A DNA stretch of 19,548 bases, taken from JAOTYV01 sp041557595. Lineage in GTDB: Bacteria; Pseudomonadota; Alphaproteobacteria; UBA8366. The notes under the pieces were generated by a model. It was not told where the DNA came from. It did not search any database and saw nothing but the letters and a program-made list of their open reading frames with translations. Location: the NCBI GenBank assembly GCA_041557595.1, contig JBFFGE010000079.1, forward strand, positions 1 to 19,548, read 5' to 3'. Shown piece after piece: positions 1 to 8,387 of the stretch (the first letter of the stretch is position 1; each line of letters starts with the position of its first letter). The position numbers and the translations under genes are program-made.

Positions 1-243
1 GCCTATGACGAGGCGCGCAAACGCAACTTTCAATTGCCGGAGGACATCTTCGCCTTCTACGCCCACCAGGGGTACGACTATATGTATTTCCGGCTGACGG
101 ACGATTCCGACGACCCGGCGGTTTACCGGTTTCACATGGCAGGGGAGGCGCCGCGCCTGGTTTTGCCCGCGTTCAGTGACTATCTGAAATGGATGTTCGG
201 AACGGTGATGGAAATTCCGCCGGAACACATGCCGAGTAGCTAG
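1..243 (+). CDS. SMI1/KNR4 (SUKH) family protein, C-terminal part
   Basis: The reading frame is open from the first base of the window and ends at TAG 241-243, so the gene begins outside and only about 80 residues are visible. The visible part has the SUKH-like pattern of an aromatic-rich strand (YDYMYFRLTDDSDDPAVYRF) followed by a loop and an amphipathic helix that starts after a serine (AFSDYLKWMF). SUKH proteins are small soluble proteins. Many act as immunity proteins against secreted or contact-delivered toxins, while others have regulatory or unknown roles. No toxin gene lies on the visible side, so immunity is only a possibility. The family call rests on the C-terminal half alone. Confidence 0.6.
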   Translation, partial: AYDEARKRNFQLPEDIFAFYAHQGYDYMYFRLTDDSDDPAVYRFHMAGEAPRLVLPAFSDYLKWMFGTVMEIPPEHMPSS

Positions 244-250
244 ATCAACC

Positions 251-278
251 TGCCTTTAATTGGAATCAATTAAAGGCA
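251..278. repeat. Perfect 12-bp inverted repeat (hairpin) after the SUKH gene
   Basis: TGCCTTTAATTG (251-262) and its exact reverse complement CAATTAAAGGCA (267-278) flank a 4-nt loop. The 7-mer GATCAAC (243-249) and its complement GTTGATC (284-290) form a further outer pair. The hairpin lies between a plus-strand stop and the convergent minus-strand hydrolase operon, so it could end transcription from either side. No T-run follows the stem on either strand, so a classic intrinsic terminator is not certain. Confidence 0.55.
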
Positions 279-283
279 GAAAA

Positions 284-313
284 GTTGATCGATTCTATGT
301 TGATCGATTCTAT
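284..313. repeat. 15-bp perfect tandem duplication
   Basis: The unit GTTGATCGATTCTAT occurs twice back to back at 284-298 and 299-313. Each copy begins with GTTGATC, which also pairs with GATCAAC at 243-249, so the second copy offers an alternative partner for the outer stem of the neighbouring hairpin. The function is unknown. It may be a replication-slippage duplication. Confidence 0.7.
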
Positions 314-331
314 AAAGATAGAGCAGCTTAT

Positions 332-351
332 GTGCGCCCAAAGGGGCGCAC
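332..351 (-). terminator. Candidate terminator hairpin of the hydrolase operon
   Basis: GTGCGCCC (332-339) and GGGCGCAC (344-351) form an 8-bp GC-rich stem with a 4-nt loop, 6 nt beyond the stop of the last minus-strand hydrolase. Position and stability fit an intrinsic terminator for that operon. The minus-strand sequence after the stem (ATAAGCTG) has no T-tract, so this is a moderate call. Confidence 0.4.
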
Positions 352-357
352 GCTGCC

Positions 358-1245
358 CTAGCCGATTGCCGGGTCGAGCATGTCCAGGAGCATGGCATTG
401 AACGCGTCCGCCTGCTCGTACATCACCCAATGGCCCGCATCGTCGATCGCCCGGCTGTCCACATCCGGATGCGTTTGCCGGATGATTTCAAGCCGCGTCG
501 CGCGATTGTTCTGCGAATAGACGTCCTGCGCGCCCCAGATACATTTCAGCTCGGCCTTCAGGTCCGGCAGATGGTCGCGCAACAGTGTATTCAGCCGGGG
601 ACGGCCGCCGCGAAAGCGCATGCGCAGGCCGTTTTCGCGCTGGATATGGACGGCCAGATCGTCGATGCGCGCGGCATCGCGAAACATGATGACGCCGAGG
701 TTGTGACGGTGGCGCGCGTCCAGTTCGTCGCGCGGCAGGTCGGGCCGCCACATGCGCAGACCCGAGACCTGCTCCGAAATGCCGAGACCGCCCGCCCCCA
801 CCGTGATCACCGTCTGCAATGCGCGCGATTGCAGCGACGCGATCAAGGCCGACAGGTTCGCCCCCATCGAAAATCCCACGAGCGCGCAGGGCGTGTTTTC
901 GGGGATGATTTCGTCGAGACCGCGCGCCACGGTTTCGGCCATCGCCTGGCGCGTCACCCGGTCCGAGAAGGGATCGGAATCGCCATGCCCGGGCATATCC
1001 GCCGCGATAACGCAGTGCCTTTCCGCCAACCGCTCGACATTCCGAATCCAGTGCGACCAAGCGCCATAGCCGCCGTGGAACAAGACTACCGGCGGCCCCT
1101 CGCCCCACAGACGCCATACCATCTCGCCGTCGCCGCAGGGCGTGGTCCGCCGCCGGGCCAACCGGTCGATCCGTGCGACGCACGCCGCCGGGCTCTCGCC
1201 GGCTCGGGGAACCTCCACCAGACTATCCGGGCCGGCCGCATTCAT
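358..1245 (-). CDS. Alpha/beta fold hydrolase (paralogue 4 of 4)
   Basis: A 295-aa soluble alpha/beta hydrolase, probably an esterase or C-C/amide hydrolase; the substrate is not readable. The oxyanion-hole segment HGG is at residues 57-59 and the nucleophile elbow GFSMG puts Ser at 126. Asp241 (WGAQD) and His272 (DAGHW) complete the triad. The N-terminal signature CGDGEMVWR is shared with the three genes upstream. It starts with ATG 3 nt after the stop of the preceding paralogue, with GGAG about 12 nt upstream, and is the last gene of the apparent operon. Its elbow reads GFSMG where the others have GFSFG, and the sequence after the elbow differs from theirs, so it is the most divergent copy there. 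Confidence 0.88.
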   Translation of the reverse strand: MNAAGPDSLVEVPRAGESPAACVARIDRLARRRTTPCGDGEMVWRLWGEGPPVVLFHGGYGAWSHWIRNVERLAERHCVIAADMPGHGDSDPFSDRVTRQAMAETVARGLDEIIPENTPCALVGFSMGANLSALIASLQSRALQTVITVGAGGLGISEQVSGLRMWRPDLPRDELDARHRHNLGVIMFRDAARIDDLAVHIQRENGLRMRFRGGRPRLNTLLRDHLPDLKAELKCIWGAQDVYSQNNRATRLEIIRQTHPDVDSRAIDDAGHWVMYEQADAFNAMLLDMLDPAIG

Positions 1246-1248
1246 CGG

Positions 1249-2139
1249 TCAACCGCGCTCCGCCATGGATTGCAGGAACACCGTGTGAAATTCCGCCGGC
1301 GTTTCATAGATCATCCAATGGCCGGCGCCGTCGATCACATGGAACGGTGCTTTCGGCTGCGCCGCGTGAAACAAGGCGCGACGTTCGTCCATATAGTCGC
1401 GCGCGTAACAGTCGGCGCCGCCCCAGATGCCCGCCAGCCGGGCGGAAACCTTGGGCAGCATTTCCGCCAGCACGTTCGTCACCGCGACCAGCCGGCCCTT
1501 GACCCGTGCATCGACTACATTGACCGTCTGCATATGCACCGCGAGGTCGTCGATGTTGTCTGGATTGCCGAACATGACTTTCGACAGATTGTTGCGATGA
1601 ATTGCCGCGATCTCCACTGGATCGTCCACGCCGCGCCAATGGCAAAGCCCGGTAACCTCGCCCCGGATCAAACCCAAGCCGTTGGAGCCGCAAATCGTCA
1701 GCGTCTCCACCCGATCGCCCTGCGCACCCGCCACACACCCGCCGATAATGCCGCCGAAGGAAAACCCGGCGATGTGATAGCGCTGTCCCGCGGGCAGCAG
1801 CGCGTCCATCCCGGCGGCGACCACGGCCGCCACACCCTGTCCGCTGAACGGTTCGGGGGGCACCGCCGAGTCGCCGTGGCCCGGCAAATCCGGCACATAC
1901 AGCTTGAAATGCCGCGACAGGAATTCCACGTTGCGGATCCAATGGGTCCAGCGGCCGAACCCGCCATGGCACAGAAGCAGCGGCGGCCCGTCGCCGAAAA
2001 TACGCCACACCATTTCCCCGTCGCCGCAGGGCGTCGTCGCAAAGTCTCCCAGCCCGGCGATGCGGGCGATGCAGGCCTCCGGCGTTTCACCGGGACGCGG
2101 CACCTCAATTGTTTGTATTGCCGTCGCGTCACCGGTCAT
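1249..2139 (-). CDS. Alpha/beta fold hydrolase (paralogue 3 of 4)
   Basis: A 296-aa member of the same hydrolase group. The HGG motif is at residues 58-60, nucleophile Ser127 is in GFSFGG, Asp243 is in GGADCY and His274 is in GAGHW. The ATG at 2139 is preferred over an upstream start at 2220 because it forms an ATGA overlap with the TGA of the preceding paralogue, indicating translational coupling. From this start the N terminus also aligns with the other copies (ETPEACIARI). An acidic or polar substrate cannot be deduced; 'alpha/beta hydrolase' is as far as the sequence goes. Confidence 0.88.
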   Translation of the reverse strand: MTGDATAIQTIEVPRPGETPEACIARIAGLGDFATTPCGDGEMVWRIFGDGPPLLLCHGGFGRWTHWIRNVEFLSRHFKLYVPDLPGHGDSAVPPEPFSGQGVAAVVAAGMDALLPAGQRYHIAGFSFGGIIGGCVAGAQGDRVETLTICGSNGLGLIRGEVTGLCHWRGVDDPVEIAAIHRNNLSKVMFGNPDNIDDLAVHMQTVNVVDARVKGRLVAVTNVLAEMLPKVSARLAGIWGGADCYARDYMDERRALFHAAQPKAPFHVIDGAGHWMIYETPAEFHTVFLQSMAERG

Positions 2140-3020
2140 GCCGCACCCGCCGCATTTTGATCTCCCAACAGGTCGAGCAGCATCGCGTTGAATTGGTCGG
2201 GCGCCTCGTACAACGCCCAATGGCCCGCTCGCGGAACCAGGCGGAACGGCGATCCCGGATGCGTGTCATCGAACAGCTTCTTGCGCGCCTCCAGATTGCG
2301 CACGACATAAACATCATGTTCGCCCGCCAGGCAAATCACCCGCGCCCGGATATTCGGCAGCGCGCGCCGCAGCGCGTCCGACCGCGCGATACCGCTGCTT
2401 TTCGCGCGCGCCCGCAGCGTATTGTCTTTCTGCAGGTGCAGGGCCAAGTCATCGATCCGGTCGGGGTCGGCAATCATGATAACGCCGAGATTGTTGCGGT
2501 GAACCGCCATCAAGGCGTCTTCCGGCATATCCGCCGTCCATTTCTGCAGGCCGGTGAAGCCGCCGGACGGCAGGCCGAGGCCGCTCGACCCGATGATGAC
2601 GATTTGCCCGACACGATCCCCGTGCCGGGCGGCGACAATGCCGCCGACGATCCCGCCGAACGAAAACCCCGCGATGTCGTAGCGCGCCGGCGCGGGAAGG
2701 AGCGCATCGATGCTGTCGCAGACGATGCGGGCCATTTCCTCGCCGTCGGCCGGCGCCGGCGGCGCCTCGGACTCGCCGAACCCCGGGAGGTCCATGACAT
2801 ACAGTGTGTAGTGCCGCGCCAGGGCGGGGATATTGCGGATCCAATGGGTCCAGGACCCATGCCCGCCATGAAACAGGACAAGCGGCGGACCGCTGCCGAA
2901 GATGCGCCACACCATGGCGCCATCGCCGCAATCCACCTCGCGCCGCGTTCCGGTCGCATCGATCCGGGCGACGCAGGCGGCCGGCGTCTCGTTTTCCTTC
3001 GGGATATCCATATCTGTCAC
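2136..3020 (-). CDS. Alpha/beta fold hydrolase (paralogue 2 of 4)
   Basis: A 294-aa alpha/beta hydrolase from the chosen start. HGG is at 51-53, Ser120 is in GFSFGG, Asp236 is in GEHDVY and His267 is in RAGHW. Three starts are possible: GTG 3035, GTG 3020 and ATG 3011. GTG 3020 is preferred because it overlaps the previous stop as GTGA and has GGGAG 8 nt upstream. The ATG would also give a good protein. The N terminus (ETPAACVARID, CGDGAMVWR) matches the other copies, with Ala replacing the Glu found in the other three. Confidence 0.86.
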   Translation of the reverse strand: MTDMDIPKENETPAACVARIDATGTRREVDCGDGAMVWRIFGSGPPLVLFHGGHGSWTHWIRNIPALARHYTLYVMDLPGFGESEAPPAPADGEEMARIVCDSIDALLPAPARYDIAGFSFGGIVGGIVAARHGDRVGQIVIIGSSGLGLPSGGFTGLQKWTADMPEDALMAVHRNNLGVIMIADPDRIDDLALHLQKDNTLRARAKSSGIARSDALRRALPNIRARVICLAGEHDVYVVRNLEARKKLFDDTHPGSPFRLVPRAGHWALYEAPDQFNAMLLDLLGDQNAAGAA

Positions 3021-3919
3021 TTCTGTTTCTCCCACCGCTCACGCGCCGGCGGCGCGTGCAACATCTCCAGCAGCATTTCGTTGACCGTGTCCGCGGCCTC
3101 ATACATCGCCCAATGCCCTGCGCCGTCGACGAGACGCAGGTCCAACCGGTTGCCGAGATCGCGCAGCACGCGCTCGCGCTCCTGAACACCCGGATTCGCA
3201 AACACGTCCGATGCGCCCCAAATGACATTGAGCGGCATGGAGATCCGGCGCAATGCCCGGACCAGCGTGTCGCTCGGCGCCACCGAATGGCTGCGCAGCC
3301 GCGCCCGCCGCGTATTCTCGAGTTGCAGCCAGGCGGTTTTGTCGTCGATTTGGTCCGGCGCGGACGCCATCATGATGACGTTCAGATTGTGCCGCTGGAC
3401 GTCGAGGATTTCCGCCTCGCTCATATCTTCCCGCGCGATTTGCAGCCTTCCGCGCAGTCCGGGCCAGGATACGCCCAATGCGGCAGCGCCGATCATCGTG
3501 AAACTCTTGATCCGGGCGGCATCGCGAACCGCGACATGTCCGCCCATCACCGCACCGAAGGAAAATCCGACAAGATCGTAGGCCTCTCTTGCCGGCAACA
3601 GCTCGGCCACGCCCGCGCTGACGATCCCGGCAACATGCTCGGTGGATTCAAGCAGCCGGTTCGAATCATACGGTTCCGGTGGCATATCGGAGTCGCCGAG
3701 CCCGGGAATATCCGCGACATAGAGCCGGAAGTGATTTTCCAGGACAGGAATATTGGCAATCCAGTGCGTCCACGATCCCGAACCGCCATGCAGCAGCACC
3801 ACCGGTGGACCGTCGCCCCAGATGCGCCACACCATCTCGCCGTCGCCGCAAGGTGTCCGGACCTTGCGGCAACGGGCATGGATTCGGTCGACCCACTCCG
3901 CGGCCTCGGCTGTCTTCAC
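3017..3919 (-). CDS. Alpha/beta fold hydrolase (paralogue 1 of 4, first in operon)
   Basis: A 300-aa alpha/beta hydrolase. HGG is at 44-46, nucleophile Ser120 in GFSFGA, Asp238 in GASDVF and His269 in GAGHW. The open frame extends to 4105, but that extension is Arg/Cys-rich and has no counterpart in the other copies. GTG 3919 has AGGA 6 nt upstream and gives the paralogue length, so it is chosen. It is the promoter-proximal gene of the four-gene run, which lies downstream of a 339-nt gap after otsA. Confidence 0.85.
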   Translation of the reverse strand: MKTAEAAEWVDRIHARCRKVRTPCGDGEMVWRIWGDGPPVVLLHGGSGSWTHWIANIPVLENHFRLYVADIPGLGDSDMPPEPYDSNRLLESTEHVAGIVSAGVAELLPAREAYDLVGFSFGAVMGGHVAVRDAARIKSFTMIGAAALGVSWPGLRGRLQIAREDMSEAEILDVQRHNLNVIMMASAPDQIDDKTAWLQLENTRRARLRSHSVAPSDTLVRALRRISMPLNVIWGASDVFANPGVQERERVLRDLGNRLDLRLVDGAGHWAMYEAADTVNEMLLEMLHAPPARERWEKQK

Positions 3920-4258
3920 GCGCAATCCTAACCGTCTTCCAGTCCCTCTTTGCGAGGACCGGCAGCATTCCGATTTTTTACACAAGAAAGCGCCGTTCGC
4001 GCGATGCCCGAACGGCCAGGGTAGTTCGAAAATTAGTTTACTTTTCCCCGCGGTGGAACCCCCGCGGTAGCGCGGTCGAGGAACTGACCTGTAAGCGTAC
4101 GACACTCCAGTTCACGACACACAGTTCCGCCGGACAGAATTTTGTGCGTCAGAGGGTTACTCCTTGGCCTTCGTTTCGCCCTGCGCGATGGGTTCCGCGC
4201 TTCCAAGACCGCATTAATACATCCTAACAAGAATACCCCTTAATCGCACTGACTCATC
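3920..4258. other. Intergenic region upstream of the hydrolase operon
   Basis: This 339-nt stretch separates the otsA stop from the first hydrolase, both on the minus strand. It should hold the hydrolase promoter, but no convincing -35/-10 pair was found. Two CCGCGG palindromes (4048-4053 and 4062-4067) can pair as a 6-bp hairpin with an 8-nt loop. A 65-codon minus-strand frame at 4033-4230 looks non-coding, with an unusual composition and no visible ribosome site. Confidence 0.4.
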
Positions 4259-5683
4259 TCAAGGGATCGGCGGTTCATCCAATAGCTCGCCCATTTGGCC
4301 AGCCCGAAACGGCGCCTCGGAGAGCGCTTCGATGTAGGATTCCCGCCATTTTGTGACATCGTTCCGGCACACCAGATCGAACATTGTCCGCCATCGTTCC
4401 TGACGTTCCTTGAGCGGCATGGAAAGCGCCTGTTGCAGCGCCTCGCCCACCGCATCGACGTCATAGGGGTTTACAATTAGCGCCGAGTCGAGCTCGCACG
4501 CCGCACCCGCAAAACGCGACAGTAGCAACACACCGGGATCGCGGGGGTTTTGCGATGCGACATATTCCTTCGCCACTAAGTTCATGCCGTCGCGCAGCGG
4601 CGTCACCAACCCGACTCGGCTCATGCGAAAAAACCCGCATAGGGTCCGCCGATTGAACCCCTTGTTGAGATACCGGGTCGGCACCCAATCATACTCCGCG
4701 AAGCGGCCGTTGACGTGGCCGGCCATCGCCTCCAACTCATGCCGGATATTCTGATATTCCGGAACATCGCCACGGGATGATGGCGAAATCTGCAGCATGA
4801 CCACATGGCCGCGGGTTGCCGGATACGCCTGCAAGAGATGCTTAAACGCCTGCAATCGCTGTATTAGTCCCTTGGAATAGTCCAGCCGATCGACGCCGAT
4901 GATCAAATCGCGCCCGCCCAGACTGCTGCGCAATCGTTCGGTCGGCCGAGAGTCCGCCGCGGCACTGGCAAATCGCGTTACCGCATCGGCGTCGATCCCG
5001 ATCGGGTACACGCCTGTCTTGAAGGTCCGCCCATAGGCACGGATCAATCCGTCATCACCGACCAGTCCGCCGATTTCATGACGAATGTAGTCGCAAAAAG
5101 AGCCCCGATCGGCCTCGGTCTGGAATCCTACAAGGTCGTACAAACATAGCGCGCGGACGATATTCCGATGATGCGGCAGGGCGAGCAATACCTGCACCGC
5201 CGGCCAGGGAATGTGCAGGAAGAACCCCATGCGCTGACCGCAGCCGATATCGCGCAATGCCGCCGCCATGGGGATCAAATGATAGTCATGGACCCAAACG
5301 AGGTCATCGTCCCGCAACATCGGCGCCAGCTGACCGGCGAACACCCGATTGACCCGCATATATCGATCGAAATTGCGGCGTCCCAGGTCGGCGATGTCAA
5401 GCCGGTAGTGAAACAGCGGCCACAGCGACCGGTTCGCATAGCCGAGGTAGTATTGGTCGTAATCGTCTTGATCGAGCGCAACGGTCGAATAGGTAATCTT
5501 GCCTGCCGTCATGATCGCCGGTTTCGTCGTCGGACGTTGGGTGATCCGCCCGTCCCAGCCGAACCAAATGCCGCCATGATCGCGCAAGGCGGCCAATATT
5601 CCGACGGCGAGGCCTCCCTGACTTCCGGGCCGCGGCTGGCGCGCCGGTGCAATTCGATTGGAGACGACGACCAGTCGGCTCAA
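4259..5683 (-). CDS. otsA: Alpha,alpha-trehalose-phosphate synthase (UDP-forming)
   Basis: OtsA (GT20) transfers glucose from UDP-glucose to glucose-6-phosphate to make trehalose-6-phosphate in the cytoplasm. The chosen protein is 474 aa, the same length as E. coli OtsA as I recall it, and begins SRLVVVSNRIA after the start. The glucose-6-phosphate loop GGLAVG is at 23-28, HDYHL at 132-136, the phosphate-binding VDRLDYSKG (Arg266, Lys271) at 264-272 and TPLRDGMNLVAKEY at 361-374. The start is TTG at 5683, which overlaps the GH15 stop as TTGA and has GGAGG 7 nt upstream. A longer frame to 5767 would run well inside the upstream gene. It is the third gene of the trehalose operon. Confidence 0.95.
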   Translation of the reverse strand: MSRLVVVSNRIAPARQPRPGSQGGLAVGILAALRDHGGIWFGWDGRITQRPTTKPAIMTAGKITYSTVALDQDDYDQYYLGYANRSLWPLFHYRLDIADLGRRNFDRYMRVNRVFAGQLAPMLRDDDLVWVHDYHLIPMAAALRDIGCGQRMGFFLHIPWPAVQVLLALPHHRNIVRALCLYDLVGFQTEADRGSFCDYIRHEIGGLVGDDGLIRAYGRTFKTGVYPIGIDADAVTRFASAAADSRPTERLRSSLGGRDLIIGVDRLDYSKGLIQRLQAFKHLLQAYPATRGHVVMLQISPSSRGDVPEYQNIRHELEAMAGHVNGRFAEYDWVPTRYLNKGFNRRTLCGFFRMSRVGLVTPLRDGMNLVAKEYVASQNPRDPGVLLLSRFAGAACELDSALIVNPYDVDAVGEALQQALSMPLKERQERWRTMFDLVCRNDVTKWRESYIEALSEAPFRAGQMGELLDEPPIP

Positions 5684-7464
5684 AAAGCTTCCTCCCAAGG
5701 TCGTGACAGTCGCATCGCCGAATTGATAATTCCCACCATCGAGTAGGTTTGGGGAATATTGCCCCACAATTCCATCGTGGTCGGATCAAGATCCTCCGAC
5801 AGCAAGCCGACCGCATTGCGACAGCTCAACATATTTTCGAACAATTCGCGCGCTTCTTCACGACGGCCGACCGCGGCCAGCGCGTCGATATACCAAAACG
5901 TGCAAATGTTGAAGGCGTTTTCCGGACACCCGATGTCGTCTTCATTGCCATAGCGAAAGAGATGCATTCCCCGCCGCAGCCGCTTTTCGATGAGACCGAG
6001 GGTCCCATGAAACCGCGGATCATCCGGCGCGATAAATCCGAGTTCCGGCATCAATAGTAGACTCGCATCGACCTCTTCTCCGCCGAAACTGCTGGTGAAA
6101 CTATCAAGCTCCGCATTCCAGGCGCGTTCGAGTATCGCTTCGCGGATGCGGCCGGCATGCTCCGACCAATAATCCATGCGATCGTCCAACCCGAGCTGCT
6201 TTGCGATACGCGCGAGCCGGTCGCACGCCGCCCAGCACATGACGCTGGAAAAGGTATGGACCGCCTGCCGTGTCCGCAACTCCCATAATCCCGTATCGGG
6301 TTGATCCCATAGCGTGGCCGCGTTCTCGCCCAATTCCTCAAGCCGCTTGAAATGTTCGACGCCGCTGGGCCGCCGCAGCCGCGCATCGAAGAAACTCTGC
6401 GCCGACGCGAGGATAACGCTGCCATAGCCGTCGTTCTGACGCTGGACATAGGCATGATTGCCGATTCGCACCGGTCCCATCCCCCGGTACCCCTGCAGCC
6501 CCGTGACCTCGCTCTCATCCAGCTTATGCTCCTGCGCGATACCAAAAACCGGCTGCAGGTCCCCGTCGACACCGGCCGCAACGATGTTGCGGATATAGCT
6601 GAGATAGCCCTCCATCGTCCGCGTGGCGCCGAGGCGGTTGAGCGCGTGCACCACGAAATACGAATCACGCAGCCAGCAGAAACGGTAATCCCAATTGCGG
6701 CCCGAATTCGCCGCTTCGGGAATCGAGGTCGTCATGGCGGCCACGATCGCACCGCTCTCCTCGAAATGGCAGAGCTTGAGCGTGATCGCCGCTCGAATGA
6801 CCGCGTGCTGCCATTCGAAGGGCAAGGCGAGATAGCGGCACCACTCCAACCAATAATCATCGGTCTTTTCGAGGAATTCGCGACCGGTTTCCAAAACGCC
6901 GCGCTGCAGGCTTTCATCCGGCCCGAGCACCAGCGTCGCCGGCCGTTCGAGATTAAATGGCGTTTCGTCTATCACATACGCGATGGGCACGTCCGCGGTC
7001 AGGCGCAGCACGATGTCCGGCATGATGTAGCGAATATGGTTCGACCCACGCGATCGATCCGGTTGGCTCGCCCCGTAACCATGGGCGGGCCGGAGCCGAA
7101 CGCGAACGCGCGGGGTCCCCGCATAGGGCCGGAGATGACGGACGATCGACGTTGGCCGGTAGGTGCGGCCGAATTGTTTAAAGCGAGGCGCGAAATCGGT
7201 AATCTCGACCGCGGAACCGTCTTCGGCAAACAGCCGCGTCACGACCACGGCCGAATTCGGGCGATACGCCTGTTCGGACCTGACGAAGCCGATCAATTCG
7301 ATATCGTAGAAACCGAAATCTGGTTCACCGTGATCCTTCAGCAACGAGCAGAATACCGGGTCGCCGTCGAACCGGGGAAAACACGACCAGACAATTCGCG
7401 CCTGCTGATCCAACAATGCGGCAATGCTGCCATTGCCAATAAGTGCCAGTTCCAACGAACTCAT
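5680..7464 (-). CDS. GH15 family glycosidase (trehalase/glucoamylase-like)
   Basis: A 594-aa cytoplasmic GH15 protein with an N-terminal beta-sandwich (LELALIGNGSIAALLD onward) and an (alpha/alpha)6 barrel. Barrel motifs include NWDYRFCWLRDSYF, GYRGMGPVRIGN, GLWELR and a C-terminal segment with DLDPTTMELWGNIPQ. In this family the likely catalytic glutamates lie in the last two motifs; I infer this by family pattern. ATG 7464 is chosen because GGAGG lies 5 nt upstream. An ATG at 7479 overlaps the otsB stop (ATGA) but has a poorer ribosome site. Some GH15 members hydrolyse trehalose, others alpha-glucans. Its place between otsB and otsA suggests a trehalose-linked role, but the substrate is not proven. 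Confidence 0.9.
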   Translation of the reverse strand: MSSLELALIGNGSIAALLDQQARIVWSCFPRFDGDPVFCSLLKDHGEPDFGFYDIELIGFVRSEQAYRPNSAVVVTRLFAEDGSAVEITDFAPRFKQFGRTYRPTSIVRHLRPYAGTPRVRVRLRPAHGYGASQPDRSRGSNHIRYIMPDIVLRLTADVPIAYVIDETPFNLERPATLVLGPDESLQRGVLETGREFLEKTDDYWLEWCRYLALPFEWQHAVIRAAITLKLCHFEESGAIVAAMTTSIPEAANSGRNWDYRFCWLRDSYFVVHALNRLGATRTMEGYLSYIRNIVAAGVDGDLQPVFGIAQEHKLDESEVTGLQGYRGMGPVRIGNHAYVQRQNDGYGSVILASAQSFFDARLRRPSGVEHFKRLEELGENAATLWDQPDTGLWELRTRQAVHTFSSVMCWAACDRLARIAKQLGLDDRMDYWSEHAGRIREAILERAWNAELDSFTSSFGGEEVDASLLLMPELGFIAPDDPRFHGTLGLIEKRLRRGMHLFRYGNEDDIGCPENAFNICTFWYIDALAAVGRREEARELFENMLSCRNAVGLLSEDLDPTTMELWGNIPQTYSMVGIINSAMRLSRPWEEAF

Positions 7465-7475
7465 TCGCGCCTCCG

Positions 7476-8240
7476 TCATTTCGGATCCAGCGACTCGAGG
7501 CTATCGCGCAGCCAGCGATGCAACGACGGAACCGCCTCAAGGCGATATCGCGCCGCCGTACCTGCACCATCGCCGACATGAATCGACAATCCGCCCAATC
7601 GGTTCACAACCGCGAATCCCGTTTCATCGGTCACGTCGTCTCCGGCAAACACCGGACGCCGGTCCGCGAACGGCGCCGCCGCCATGAACCGCTCGATCGC
7701 GTGCCCCTTATCGATGCCGGACGGTTTCAATTCGACGACCATCTTGCCGCTCAGCAACTCAAGATCGTCGCGACCCGCAACAAGGCCGGCGAGAAACCTC
7801 TGAACCTCGTCGGCCGCACCCGGCTCCTGACGAAAGTGCACGGCGATCGTTCCCCCCTTGTCCTCGACCGTCACGCCTTGCCGTAAGCCGGCAAAACATG
7901 CAATTCGGTCTTTGAGGGATGTCATCGGCGGCAAATCTCGCGATGCATCCACCACGCCCGTTGCGTTCCGCCATTCGAGCCCGTGCAATCCCGCCGCGGG
8001 GAGCGCCGGCAATCCGAAGATCCGGTCGATATCGGTAATGGGTCGGCCGCTGACGATTGCGACCGCGCCGTCCAGCGCCGCAAACAAATCCTGCAGCAAG
8101 CGCTGCGTCGCTACGGGGCAATCGACCGAGGTTGGAGTCTCCGCAATCTCGAGTAATGTGCCGTCGGCATCCAGAAACAGCGCCGAATCCCGGTCGATGA
8201 CCGGCGGCGCCAAGCCGTTTCTGTCTGAATCGATCGACAT
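7476..8240 (-). CDS. otsB: Trehalose-6-phosphate phosphatase
   Basis: OtsB removes phosphate from trehalose-6-phosphate, the second step after OtsA. It is a 254-aa HAD-superfamily phosphatase. Motif I DADGT is at 24-28 with nucleophile Asp24 and acid/base Asp26, SGRP is at 64-67, the conserved Lys is in DKGHA (about 178) and GDDVTDE is at 200-206. ATG 8240 is preferred because GGAAG lies 6 nt upstream. ATG 8246 in the same frame sits directly against that GGAAG. It is the first gene of the trehalose operon, and its stop precedes the GH15 start by 11 nt. Confidence 0.93.
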   Translation of the reverse strand: MSIDSDRNGLAPPVIDRDSALFLDADGTLLEIAETPTSVDCPVATQRLLQDLFAALDGAVAIVSGRPITDIDRIFGLPALPAAGLHGLEWRNATGVVDASRDLPPMTSLKDRIACFAGLRQGVTVEDKGGTIAVHFRQEPGAADEVQRFLAGLVAGRDDLELLSGKMVVELKPSGIDKGHAIERFMAAAPFADRRPVFAGDDVTDETGFAVVNRLGGLSIHVGDGAGTAARYRLEAVPSLHRWLRDSLESLDPK

Positions 8241-8275
8241 ATTCATCTTCCGAAGCCCGTCGCAATGTCGACCTT

Positions 8276-8306
8276 GGTATAACAGCAGCGCCTTACGAAG
8301 TGTTAA
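8276..8306 (-). promoter_or_regulatory. Weak candidate promoter of the trehalose operon
   Basis: On the minus strand TTAACA (8301-8306) and a TG-T-TATACC extended -10-like element (8276-8281) lie upstream of otsB with a 19-nt spacer. The spacing is long, so this is only a candidate. Just upstream, AGAAC (8328-8332 region) followed by CGGTT resembles, imperfectly, the general-stress-response (EcfG) promoter common for trehalose genes in Alphaproteobacteria. Confidence 0.25.
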
Positions 8307-8387
8307 CCGAACCGCAACCGCCGTATGTTCTCGGCAAATTTCGATCCGTTTCGCCGACGCAGGAGCGTAGCCGAGCGCGCTTACCGC

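Noticed and set aside
430..2160. A 576-codon plus-strand frame
   Set aside because: It is the antisense shadow of two hydrolases, rich in Arg/His/Pro, and interrupts nothing recognisable.
4033..4230. A 65-codon minus-strand frame between otsA and the hydrolases
   Set aside because: There is no ribosome site and its composition is unlike the neighbouring genes.
8310..8335. A general-stress (EcfG) promoter for the trehalose operon
   Set aside because: The -35 has a mismatch (AGAAC for GGAAC) and the spacing to the -10-like CGGTT is off, so it is not called as a feature of its own.
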